This document shows positions 1-7,437 of a stretch of DNA of 64,000 nt, in pieces. The stretch is from Phycisphaerales bacterium UBA5793. GTDB taxonomy: Bacteria; Planctomycetota; Phycisphaerae; Phycisphaerales; UBA5793. The notes beneath the pieces were generated by a model that did no database searches, was not told the DNA's origin, and saw only the letters and a program-made list of their open reading frames with translations. Both the position numbers and the translations under genes were made by a program. The stretch's first letter is position 1. Each line of letters starts with the position of its first letter. Location of the stretch: the NCBI GenBank assembly GCA_002418285.1, contig DIDT01000056.1, forward strand, positions 28,841 to 92,840, read 5' to 3'.

Positions 1-141
1 GGTCTGCGACCAGGTCGCCGCCAAGGCGAGCACTACGCCACCCACCAGCGAGACGATCATCAGCAGTGCAATTTCGAGAAATCGGATGTCGCCGAAGACG
101 CGGTCGTAGCGGACCGGACGCGCTCGTGAATCGGCGTACAT
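1..141 (-). CDS. Hypothetical membrane protein, 3' part cut by window edge
   Basis: Only the first 47 codons are visible because the gene runs off the left edge on the minus strand. The ATG at 139-141 gives a short basic, Tyr/Arg-rich leader followed by a hydrophobic run (IALLMIVSLVGGVVLALAA) that reads as one transmembrane helix. The frame stays open upstream of this ATG, so the start is uncertain, and no convincing ribosome binding site is visible. Nothing identifies the family. Confidence 0.45.
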   Translation of the reverse strand, partial: MYADSRARPVRYDRVFGDIRFLEIALLMIVSLVGGVVLALAATWSQT

Positions 142-230
142 GAGCAATAGTAGTGGGAACCGCGCCGCGTGTGGTTTGGAGGATTGGTGCTTGTCGCGCG
201 ATCGCGTGGCCTTCCCTCCCCGAGCCTCGG

Positions 231-1655
231 TCACACCACGGCACCCGCATCTGTCCTCGTGCCGCATTCCGGGCAGACGCCGGTGGTGTTGAGGTGGAGG
301 TTGTAGCCGCAGGTTGGGCAGCGGTGGCAGTAGCGGCGAATCAGTCGCAGCGTGACGCGGTAGCCGTAGCGGAAGAACCAGATCAGCAAGAAGTAGATTG
401 AACCGGTGGCGAGGTGGCCGGCGAGGATCGGGCGATACGGCATGTACTGATCGCGCTTTGCAAGCCATGCGGGCAGATGATCTGCAAGATCTGCACTGAG
501 CATTGCATAAGTCAGATCGCGCGGTTTACGATCAAACTGCGTGTAGTACTCACTGCACCAGAGCATTCGAAACGGCCAGCCAACGGTCCATGCCAGCATC
601 CCGTAGTCTTTTCTGCGATTCTCTGCGGATTCGTGTGCGCCGTATGCCGCGCGGAGCGAGCGTGGCACGAGCGCGTTGTAGCCCCCGGGAACGGAGCCAT
701 CGATCAGCGGCCAGGCCTTCACGCCTGCTTTATCGGGTGTGGTAATGGTGCGCAGAAAGAACACGCTGACATCGCGCGAGCGGGCGGCAAAGGCCAGATT
801 GGAACATTCGGGATTGTCAGAGCACACGCTGGCGCCGCAGATCCTGCTCTGGACTATCGCATCAAATCGACCGAGGCGGGTCGAGCGTGGTTCGAACGCG
901 AACGCCCAGGCCATGTCGGTGAGAACGAGCAGTCCGAGTGTGAGCAGGAATGTGGAGATTACGACGTGGCGGTTCGACGCTCGCCGCACGTGCGACGGGC
1001 GCTTCTCAGGTTCCATGATCGAGCCACACTCGGGGCAGACGCCGGTGGTGTTGAGGTGGAGGTTGTAGCCGCAAATTGGGCAGCGGTGGCGGTAGCGGCG
1101 GCAGGTGTCACGGCCGAAGTGTGCGGCGCCGATGAGGATGAACCAGAACGCGGCGCAGATGAGTTGACCAGTCCAGATGGGACGCAAAGGGAAGTCGCAG
1201 AAGCGTTGATTCCATCTCAGGCGGATGCCGGTCCGGGGGATGAGTTCGGCGCGAGAGCCAAGATGATTCTCTCCGATCCACAGCAGGCGCACGGGCCAGC
1301 CGATGGAGCGACAGTTCATCAGACATCCACCGTTGGACTGGCGCGTTCGGATTCGTTCCGCGGTGAGCCACTTCGGGGCGGCTTCGCGCATGACGTCAGA
1401 ACTTGCCGATTCCCATGATCCCACTCGAATGAACTCGTGGTAGGACCAAACGGAGCATCGGCGGGCACACCACTGGTAAGTATCAATGCCCGACTGCAGA
1501 TACGCAACGTGCTCGATGTCGTTGATGATGCGCGGCGGATTGAGCCAGGCGAAGCAGCACGACCATGCGATGTTGCTAAGCAGCAGGAGGATGATCGTCC
1601 ACAGCAGTGTGCTGATCGCCATCCTGCGGCGCGATGCGTGATTCGTGGTGGTCAT
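231..1655 (-). CDS. Membrane protein made of two tandem TM-zinc-ribbon modules
   Basis: About 474 aa if the ATG at 1653-1655 is used. An upstream GTG at 1697 would leave no room for a promoter after the terminator at 1705-1736. The protein is an internal duplication. Each half has an N-terminal hydrophobic segment (STLLWTIILLLLSN; STFLLTLGLLVLTD), a variable domain with a GWP(V/F)R(L/M)LW motif, a second hydrophobic segment and a C-terminal zinc ribbon with HRCPxCGYNLHLNTTGVCPECG. The two ribbon-coding stretches are almost identical in DNA, which points to recent duplication or gene conversion. The ribbon type recurs in other membrane proteins here (8679-10034, 22171-23217, 27272-28434) and is common in planctomycetes. 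Function is unknown. The second half may once have been a separate gene starting at the Met of MEPEKRPS. Confidence 0.75.
   Translation of the reverse strand: MTTTNHASRRRMAISTLLWTIILLLLSNIAWSCCFAWLNPPRIINDIEHVAYLQSGIDTYQWCARRCSVWSYHEFIRVGSWESASSDVMREAAPKWLTAERIRTRQSNGGCLMNCRSIGWPVRLLWIGENHLGSRAELIPRTGIRLRWNQRFCDFPLRPIWTGQLICAAFWFILIGAAHFGRDTCRRYRHRCPICGYNLHLNTTGVCPECGSIMEPEKRPSHVRRASNRHVVISTFLLTLGLLVLTDMAWAFAFEPRSTRLGRFDAIVQSRICGASVCSDNPECSNLAFAARSRDVSVFFLRTITTPDKAGVKAWPLIDGSVPGGYNALVPRSLRAAYGAHESAENRRKDYGMLAWTVGWPFRMLWCSEYYTQFDRKPRDLTYAMLSADLADHLPAWLAKRDQYMPYRPILAGHLATGSIYFLLIWFFRYGYRVTLRLIRRYCHRCPTCGYNLHLNTTGVCPECGTRTDAGAVV
271..338. repeat. Near-identical zinc-ribbon coding repeat, copy 1 (copy 2 at 1033-1100)
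   Basis: A 41-bp run (271-311) is identical to 1033-1073. Similarity continues to 338/1100 with only three differences. Both copies lie in the same frame of the same gene and encode the C-x2-C ... C-x2-C ribbon of each half. Such a long direct repeat in one gene could mediate deletion of one module. Confidence 0.8.
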
Positions 1656-1704
1656 GCGCTCAGGTGACGATAGGCCGAATAGGCCGAGGCACGGCACACA
1701 GAAA

Positions 1705-1736
1705 AGAACCCGGCCGGGGTTGGCCGGCCGGGTTCT
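1705..1736 (-). terminator. Intrinsic terminator after the secreted-protein gene
   Basis: A perfect 12-bp stem (AGAACCCGGCCG at 1705-1716 with its complement at 1725-1736) encloses an 8-nt loop. Read on the minus strand the stem is followed by a T-rich tail (TTCTTTTC). It lies 24 nt past the stop of the gene at 1760-2422 and just upstream of the next minus-strand gene, so it should separate their transcripts. Confidence 0.75.
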
Positions 1737-1759
1737 GGGGTTGGAGCGGAAAGAGAGAA

Positions 1760-2422
1760 TCAGGGAGTCTTGATGAGCAGGTCAAAGGCGAGATCGCTTT
1801 CGCGCTGGTTGCACGGGTCAAAGAGCGGGCGGTAGTCGACGTAGTTGGGCGTCGTCAGCGCGCGGCAGCCGCGTACGGGCTGGTGCATGGACCAGAGGAA
1901 GTCGTTGGCGCCGGGGGTCGCGCTGGCGGCGTCGTCCTCGGAGATCTGCAGCCAATAGTGGGCGCCGGTGCCAACGGCAAATGCGGGAATGCGGGTGCGT
2001 AACTCAAAGACGCGCTGATCGCGGCAGTCGACGCCGATCGAGCGAACCTGCGGTACGACGCAAGTGCGATAGAGCAGGTTGCCGGGCTTGCAGTCGGCAT
2101 CGGAGTAGATGGCAATGTAATACGGCTTGCCGATCTGGGCGCCACTGGTGAGCACACCCCACCAGCGCACGCCGATCAATCTGCCGCCGCGCTGGACGTT
2201 GAAGTCATCCATGGAGGCGAGGCTGGTCGGCGTCGGATCGCCGCAGGCGCGAACGCGCGATTCCCAGGCGGCGGACGGACGGGTCCAAGGCTGGCGAATG
2301 AGATAGAACGCCGCGGGGTTGGCGGTCTGATCGGAGGCGAATGAGACCTGCGGAGTGGTCGGAGGCGCCACGGTGGCGGCGGAGGTCAGGATCGACGCGG
2401 CGATGAGAGTCAGGCTGAACAT
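1760..2422 (-). CDS. Secreted protein of unknown function
   Basis: 220 aa. The N-terminus (MFSLTLIAASILTSAATVA) looks like a signal peptide. The mature part is a compact, Cys-containing beta-rich domain with phrases such as MDDFNVQRGGRLIGVRWWG and YYIAIYSDADC, which resemble secreted planctomycete proteins of the DDF type that carry no enzymatic motif. An AGGAGAT ribosome binding site sits about 7 nt before the ATG, which fixes the start. It appears monocistronic, with an intrinsic terminator directly downstream. No function can be assigned. Confidence 0.7.
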   Translation of the reverse strand: MFSLTLIAASILTSAATVAPPTTPQVSFASDQTANPAAFYLIRQPWTRPSAAWESRVRACGDPTPTSLASMDDFNVQRGGRLIGVRWWGVLTSGAQIGKPYYIAIYSDADCKPGNLLYRTCVVPQVRSIGVDCRDQRVFELRTRIPAFAVGTGAHYWLQISEDDAASATPGANDFLWSMHQPVRGCRALTTPNYVDYRPLFDPCNQRESDLAFDLLIKTP

Positions 2423-2773
2423 GGTGGTATCTCCTTCAAGGGGCCCCGGCTTGCCGCCGAGGCGGTGAGTTTCCGGTGGACGCCAGAGCCCAGGACATCT
2501 GGGAGCCGATACGAGCGTCCGGTATCCAGTACTCGCAAAGGAGTGAGAGGGTGGTCAACGGAAAGTCTGGTTTACCGGACGTCGCAGAGAGAATGCGACT
2601 AGGAATCGGCAGCCCGAGCAGTCGAAATCTGGAACAGAACGAGTTCGAGCGAGATTCTGAGATAACATGCTCTAATCTGGCTTGATGTCGCTTCGAATCG
2701 ACCCGAATGGAGGGCATTGCGGGCGGGTTGACCGTTCGTCTCAAACGACGCAGGGCCTGAAGAGGAGAGAGAG
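2423..2773. other. Intergenic region between divergent genes
   Basis: About 350 bp separate the minus-strand secreted protein from the plus-strand peroxidase. It should carry both promoters. I see no convincing -35/-10 pair, no strong hairpin and no reading frame with a ribosome binding site. Confidence 0.5.
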
Positions 2774-4474
2774 ATGGCTGGTATCAAGCGAGGTCTTGTC
2801 GCCGCAGGCGCGTTCTGCACCTGTTGTGTGTTTTCGGCGGCAGTTGAGAAGCCACCCGTGCAGACGGCGCCGGACCGATCGCCGACGCAGCGACCACAGA
2901 AGTCGCCGGCGCCGGTGTCACGCCCACCTGACCAGCAGGTTGGTCCAGCGCAGTATCCGGGTGAATTCCGTCGTCTGGACGGCTGGTGGAACAACCCGCG
3001 CCACGGCGACTGGGGCGGCGCCGGAACGGTGCTGCTGCGGCTGATGCCGCCCGAGTATGGCGACGGAATCGGCAACGTGCCTGCCGGCCAGGATCGGCCC
3101 GCCGCCCGTGCGATCAGCAACTTGGTGTCGGCGCAGACGGAGGACATGCCCAATGCCTACGGACTGACTGATTTTGTCTGGCAATGGGGACAGTTCCTGG
3201 ATCACGACATTGTCGAAACGCCCGTCGCGTCGCCGGCTGAGGCCTTTGACATTCCTGTGCCGCAAGGTGACGCGTGGTTTGATCCCAACGGTACGGGCAC
3301 GCAGGTCATTCCGCTCGATCGTTCCGGTTACCTGATGGTCGAGGGTGTGCGTCAGCAGGTCAATCACATTACGTCGTTCATCGACGCGTCGAATGTGTAT
3401 GGTTCGGAGCGATCGCGCACCAATGCGCTGCGTGAGCACGGCGCATCGGGTCGCATGAAGGTGAGCGCTGGCAATCTGCTGCCGTACAACGTGAATGGCC
3501 TGCCGAACGCGCCCGATCCGAACGATCCGACGATGTTCCTGGCCGGCGACATTCGCGCCAACGAGCAGAACGGTCTGACAGCGATGCACACGCTCTTCGT
3601 GCGTGAGCACAACTACTGGGCGGATCGCATTCAGACGGCAGAACCCTCCCTGACGGGCAAGCAGGTGTTCGCCTATGCGCGAGCCCTCGTGGGCGCGGAG
3701 ATCCAGGCGATTACATACAACGAGTTCCTGCCGGCGCTGCTCGGACGCAATTCACTGCCGCGCTATCAAGGCTACAAGGCGAATGTAAACCCGGGCGTGT
3801 CGAACTTCTTCGCAACGTGCGCCTACCGGATGGGTCACAGCATGCTGTCGCCGACGCTGCTGCGTCTTGATGCGAACGGGTTTGTCATTCCCGAGGGTAA
3901 CCTGCCGCTGGAGGAGGCGTTCTTCCGACCGGACCTGATTCGAGCGCACGGCATCGAGCCGTTGCTTCGCGGCCTGACGGCACGGCCTGCGCAGTCGATT
4001 GATCCTTATGTGATCGATGCGGCGCGCAACATGCTGTTCGGCCCACCCGGGTCGGGCGGCTTCGACCTGGCGGCGCTCAACATCCAGCGCGGCCGCGATC
4101 ACGGGATGCCCAGTTACAACGACGCCCGGCTGTGCTTCGGCCTCGACCAGGTGCAAACGTTTGATGAAATCAGCAACGATCCCGCTTTGATTCAGCGCCT
4201 CGAAGCGGCCTATGGGACGGTCGACAAGGTTGACGCTTGGGTGGGGTTCCTGGCGGAGACTCCCATCGACGGTTCGGTCGTGGGCCAGTGCCTCTATTAC
4301 GCCCTGCGGGACCAGTTCACGCGACTGCGCGACGGCGACCGATTCTGGTACGAGTCATATCTCGGGCCGGATCTGGCGCGGTTCATCGATCGTCAGACGC
4401 TGGCGACGATCATCCGGCGCAACACAGACATCGGCGCCGAGATCCCGGACGACGTGTTTCACGTGCGTCGGTAG
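2774..4474 (+). CDS. Animal-type haem peroxidase family protein, secreted
   Basis: 566 aa with an N-terminal signal-like segment (about 1-24), then a Pro-rich linker, then one complete An_peroxidase domain. Key family motifs are all present: the distal-side WGQFLDHD (residues 138-145, with H144 as distal His and D143 as a likely haem-ester Asp), the calcium loop TSFIDASNVYGS (from residue 200), the proximal helix AYRMGHS with H355, and the diagnostic ALNIQRGRDHG (434-444). An Arg lies three residues before the proximal His. Members oxidise halides or organic substrates with H2O2, and bacterial members are called peroxicins. An AGGAG-type ribosome binding site precedes the ATG. It appears monocistronic. 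The physiological substrate cannot be inferred from sequence. Confidence 0.93.
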   Translation: MAGIKRGLVAAGAFCTCCVFSAAVEKPPVQTAPDRSPTQRPQKSPAPVSRPPDQQVGPAQYPGEFRRLDGWWNNPRHGDWGGAGTVLLRLMPPEYGDGIGNVPAGQDRPAARAISNLVSAQTEDMPNAYGLTDFVWQWGQFLDHDIVETPVASPAEAFDIPVPQGDAWFDPNGTGTQVIPLDRSGYLMVEGVRQQVNHITSFIDASNVYGSERSRTNALREHGASGRMKVSAGNLLPYNVNGLPNAPDPNDPTMFLAGDIRANEQNGLTAMHTLFVREHNYWADRIQTAEPSLTGKQVFAYARALVGAEIQAITYNEFLPALLGRNSLPRYQGYKANVNPGVSNFFATCAYRMGHSMLSPTLLRLDANGFVIPEGNLPLEEAFFRPDLIRAHGIEPLLRGLTARPAQSIDPYVIDAARNMLFGPPGSGGFDLAALNIQRGRDHGMPSYNDARLCFGLDQVQTFDEISNDPALIQRLEAAYGTVDKVDAWVGFLAETPIDGSVVGQCLYYALRDQFTRLRDGDRFWYESYLGPDLARFIDRQTLATIIRRNTDIGAEIPDDVFHVRR

Positions 4475-4749
4475 TCGCGCACGCGGCGGCTCCAGGTGCG
4501 CCATGCGGTGCCTTGCCGCCGGTATCGGACTCGCGAAGTTGTCGGGCGTGGCGATTGGCATGGCTCAATGAGTCGATTATTGCACCGACCCGTCTGGGCG
4601 GGTGATGTTGCGCGGCGCGGCTGGCTCGATATCAAGTTCTTGTCGAACCCTACCGAAAGCCCTCGATACCGGATGGTCTCATGCTCTCGGCACCTGGCGT
4701 CAGGCATGCCACAGCAAGGGCAGGATCATGCGGATGGAGGGTGAACGTG

Positions 4750-5109
4750 ATGGATATGGATTTTGATTCGCAGTTCGGCGATGACCACTACAGTGGCGAT
4801 TCGGGAATGGGCAAGTTCGTCATTGGCGGCTGCGTGCTGCTGGGCGTGCTGGCGCTGGGTGGATTCATCGGGAAGATGACGTCGTCGTCGAGCGCTTCGC
4901 CGGCCAAGGGCTCGGGCGGGCTGCCGGCGGTCTCGGTGCAGCAGCAGATGCAGCAGGCGGCGATCGAGATGATGCACACGCAGCAGCAACTGATGATCGA
5001 CGCGCGTCGCCAGATGGCCGAGGCGGAGGCCGGGTACTACGAGGATGGCCTGCGCGGCAACTACGGTGGCTACGAAGAGAGCAACTTCGGCAACTACGAC
5101 GACAATTGA
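4750..5109 (+). CDS. Small single-pass membrane protein, Gln/Met-rich tail
   Basis: 119 aa if translation starts at the ATG at 4750, which has GGAGGG about 9 nt upstream. The frame is open further upstream, but that extension looks non-coding. Layout: acidic N-terminus (MDMDFDSQFGDDHYSGD), one Gly-rich transmembrane helix (KFVIGGCVLLGVLALGGFIG), a Ser/Ala linker, a Gln/Met-rich probably helical stretch (VQQQMQQAAIEMMHTQQQLM) and a Gly/Tyr/Asn-rich C-terminus. No family is recognised. A hairpin resembling a terminator follows at 5162-5194. Confidence 0.65.
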   Translation: MDMDFDSQFGDDHYSGDSGMGKFVIGGCVLLGVLALGGFIGKMTSSSSASPAKGSGGLPAVSVQQQMQQAAIEMMHTQQQLMIDARRQMAEAEAGYYEDGLRGNYGGYEESNFGNYDDN

Positions 5110-5161
5110 ATGAAGGAATCACAACGGCCGGGCTGCAAGCGCCCGCCGAACAGAATTGTCG

Positions 5162-5194
5162 GCAACCTCGCTGCCCGTCGGGTGGCGAGGTTGC
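5162..5194 (+). terminator. Terminator-like hairpin
   Basis: A perfect 10-bp stem GCAACCTCGC (5162-5171) pairs with 5185-5194 around a 13-nt loop. It is followed by a modest T-containing tail (TGTCGTTT). It lies between the small membrane protein and selenoprotein 1, so it probably ends transcription of the former. Confidence 0.5.
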
Positions 5195-5285
5195 TGTCGT
5201 TTGGGCGGCACCGGTTGCCGGGTGAGCGGATTCGGGACGCGCCTAACATTGCTCGACATTGGCAGCCAGCGTGGAAGGAGCAGCC

Positions 5286-6419
5286 ATGCCCACAATTCAC
5301 ATCGGAATGCAGCGCCGAACCCATTGTGCAACCGCGGGGCTGATCGCGCTCATGGCCATGACGATGGCCATGCCTGCCGCGGCAGAGCCCCAGCGCGTCA
5401 GCGGCAAGATCGTCGATGAGCACGGTCAACCTGTGGCCAACGCGCAACTGGCCAACTTCTGGACCTGGTCCAACGGCCAGGCCGAGCCGTACATGGAATT
5501 GAAGGTCGATGCCGAGGGCCGCTTCGACGGCAAGCTGGAGTTCTATGACCGGACCACGGCGATCGTCGCCTACGCGGACAACTTCAGACTCGCTGGACTG
5601 GCCGTCGTGCAGCCGGATGCGTCTGAAGATGTGGTGGTTCAATTGGGCGAGTCCGTTCCTGTTGAGGTTCGCGTTGATTGCCCTGATCTGGGCGGCGATG
5701 CCGGTTGGGTGAATTCCTATTGGATGCTCGGCGACACGCGCCCGATCATGGCGACCGCCGAGGATGGGCGCGTGCAGATTCGGCTGCCGCGGGCCGAAGG
5801 CTGGAAGTGCTGGATCTACGGCCAGAACGTCAAGAGCGTGACGAAGGAAATTGCGCTCAACGGGAAACAGAATTCGATCGACTTCGGCACGATCGATCTT
5901 GCGGCAACATACATCGCCAAGCACGTCGGCCGAGTGGTTGATGAGTGGAACGTGACTGACGCTCGCGGCGTTCCCGTCGATGCAGCACAAATCAAGGACT
6001 TCAAAGGAAAGTGGGTGCTCGTCGAGTTCTGGGGATTCTGGTGAGGGCCTTGCACAGCCGGCAGTTTGCCGGAACTCAAGAAGTTCTACGAGGAAAACCG
6101 CAACGACGACCGATTCGTGATCCTCGCATTCCACGATGGCACGGTGAAGACATTTGAAGAACTGGATGAGAAGTGCCAGGCTCCAAAGGCCAAGTACTGG
6201 GACGACGAAGACTTGCCGTTCCCGATCCTGCTCGATTCCACGGGCAAGACAATCAAGCAGTTCGACATTAGCGGCTTCCCGACGATGATCCTCTTTGATC
6301 CGCAGGGTCGGCTGGTCGGCAAAGCCCGGCTGGAAACGCTCAAGGAGGCGCTCGAAGGCAAGGTGACGACACCCGAGCCGCGAAAGGGCGCGAAGTCGGC
6401 TGATGGAGACAGCAATTGA
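5286..6419 (+). CDS. Selenocysteine-containing thioredoxin-fold (TlpA/AhpC-TSA-like) secreted protein
   Basis: 377 aa when the in-frame TGA at 6042-6044 is read as selenocysteine (U253). The start at 5286 is set by an AAGGAG site 5 nt upstream. Residues 1-24 are a signal peptide ending AMPAAA. Residues about 27-110 resemble a carboxypeptidase-regulatory (CarboxypepD_reg-like) domain (VSGKIVDEHGQPVANAQL). A thioredoxin fold follows from about 235: KGKWVLVEFWGFW-U-GPC, then SLPELKKFYEENRND and the cis-Pro region SGFPTMILFDPQGRLVG. In the family this active site is WCGPC, so the TGA replaces precisely the N-terminal catalytic Cys while the second Cys (C256) is kept. A SECIS-like hairpin begins 13 nt after the TGA. 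Both halves are well preserved, which argues against a decaying pseudogene. The likely role is thiol-disulfide or peroxide chemistry outside the cytoplasm. The alternative is a simple nonsense mutation. Confidence 0.85.
6042..6080 (+). promoter_or_regulatory. Candidate bacterial SECIS element, selenoprotein 1
   Basis: TGA at 6042-6044 is followed by an upper stem CCGGCA (6058-6063), apical loop GTT (6064-6066) and TGCCGG (6067-6072). A lower stem CTTG (6049-6052)/CAAG (6077-6080) is separated from it by an internal loop. The loop starts with G followed by U, and 19 nt separate the TGA from the loop. Both agree with known bacterial SECIS rules (G among the first loop bases, loop about 16-37 nt from UGA). 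SelB binding is inferred. Confidence 0.7.
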
Positions 6420-6489
6420 TCGATCGCGCCGGCCACCGCGCTATGCTCGATGACCTTGAGACCATCGACGTGGCGCGGATGGGTGTGGC

Positions 6490-7065
6490 ATGAAGACGAC
6501 GCGGCTGGAAGCGTTCAGCGATGGGGTGATGGCGATCATCATCACCATCATGGTGCTCGAACTCAAGGTGCCCCGCGGCGATGACTGGCAGGCGATCCAG
6601 CCGCTGCTGCCGGTATTCGGCTCCTACGTGATGAGTTTCGCGTACATCGCGATCTACTGGAACAACCACCACCACATGCTGCACATCACGGAGCGCAGCA
6701 GCGGGGCGATCCTCTGGGCGAACCTGCACCTGCTGTTCTGGCTGTCGCTCATTCCATTTGCGAGCGGCTGGATGGGAGAGAACCAGTTTGCGACGCAGCC
6801 GACGGCGCTGTACGGCCTGGTGCTGCTGATGAGCGCGGTCGCGTACTTTGTCCTGCAGGGCGCAATCATGCGGCGCCAGGGTGAGCAGTCGAAACTGAAA
6901 CAGGCCATCGGGAGTGACTGGAAAGGCAAGGCGTCGATCGTGATGTACGTGGCGGGGATCGTGCTGGCTTTTGTGAGTCCGTGGCTGGCGGTGGGGCTGT
7001 ATGTGGCGGTGGCGTGCGTGTGGTTCGTGCCGGACCGGCGGATTGCGCGGGCGGTGGGCGGGTGA
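6490..7065 (+). CDS. TMEM175/DUF1211-family potassium channel-like protein
   Basis: 191 aa, six predicted transmembrane segments. The first helix carries the family hallmark RLEAFSDGVMAIIITIMVLEL (RxxxFSD near residues 5-11), which forms the selectivity region in TMEM175. The His-rich stretch NNHHHMLH around residue 58 is also typical. Bacterial members are single-repeat and assemble as tetramers conducting K+. It follows selenoprotein 1 by 70 nt and may be cotranscribed, though no strong ribosome binding site precedes the ATG. The C-terminus ends shortly after the last helix, as usual. Confidence 0.88.
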   Translation: MKTTRLEAFSDGVMAIIITIMVLELKVPRGDDWQAIQPLLPVFGSYVMSFAYIAIYWNNHHHMLHITERSSGAILWANLHLLFWLSLIPFASGWMGENQFATQPTALYGLVLLMSAVAYFVLQGAIMRRQGEQSKLKQAIGSDWKGKASIVMYVAGIVLAFVSPWLAVGLYVAVACVWFVPDRRIARAVGG

Positions 7066-7130
7066 AGGGGCCGAGCGGCGCCTGGTTGGGAGGATTGGCC
7101 GAATCGGATCGCTGACCCGTGTGAGCGGGT

Positions 7131-7158
7131 TTGCAGACTTGGCGAGGGGGCCTATACT
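7131..7158 (+). promoter_or_regulatory. Candidate promoter for tRNA-Leu
   Basis: A -10 TATACT (7153-7158, five of six consensus bases) lies 16 nt after a weak -35 TTGCAG (7131-7136). Transcription would start about 20 nt upstream of the tRNA 5' end at 7189, which is a reasonable leader length. Confidence 0.5.
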
Positions 7159-7188
7159 CCGGGCCGATTGCGAGAGCGATCACAGCCC

Positions 7189-7274
7189 GCCCAGGTGGCG
7201 AAATTGGCAGACGCGCCAGCTTGAGGTGCTGGTGGGAGTAAAATCCCTTGGAGGTTCAAATCCTCTCCTGGGCA
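7189..7274 (+). tRNA. tRNA-Leu (anticodon GAG)
   Basis: An 86-nt class II tRNA with a long variable arm. The acceptor stem GCCCAGG (7189-7195) pairs with CCTGGGC (7267-7273), and the discriminator is A. The anticodon stem CCAGC/GCTGG encloses the loop TTGAGGT with anticodon GAG at 7223-7225, which reads CUC/CUU. The variable arm is GGGAG...CTCCC-like, and the T arm contains GGTTCAAATCC. CCA is not encoded. Confidence 0.96.
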
Positions 7275-7282
7275 TTGGATGG

Positions 7283-7298
7283 GCGGCTCTTGAGCCGC
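7283..7298. other. Perfect short hairpin after the tRNA
   Basis: GCGGCTC (7283-7289) pairs with GAGCCGC (7292-7298) across a 2-nt gap. It lies between the tRNA and the terminator and may act in tRNA 3' processing, but this is inference. Confidence 0.4.
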
Positions 7299-7314
7299 GA
7301 TGAAGGTTGAGAAG

Positions 7315-7348
7315 AAACCCCCGCAGCGAGCGGGGGGTTTTTGTTTTT
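7315..7348 (+). terminator. Intrinsic terminator of the tRNA-Leu transcript
   Basis: AAACCCCCGC (7315-7324), loop AGCGA, then GCGGGGGG with one extra G, followed by a strong T tract (TTTTTGTTTTT, 7338-7348). A textbook Rho-independent terminator 40 nt past the tRNA. Confidence 0.88.
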
Positions 7349-7437
7349 GGGGGAGGGCGCAGTTCCGTTTGGCGACGACGCATGCGTCACCGCCAAGCGT
7401 CACCTATCGCCGCTATTCGTCACTTTTCGTTGCTGGA

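Noticed and set aside
5286..6419. Frameshifted or nonsense pseudogene
   Set aside because: The frame is unchanged on both sides of the TGA, the domain is intact, and a second protein shows the same pattern. Kept as the alternative explanation, not the call.
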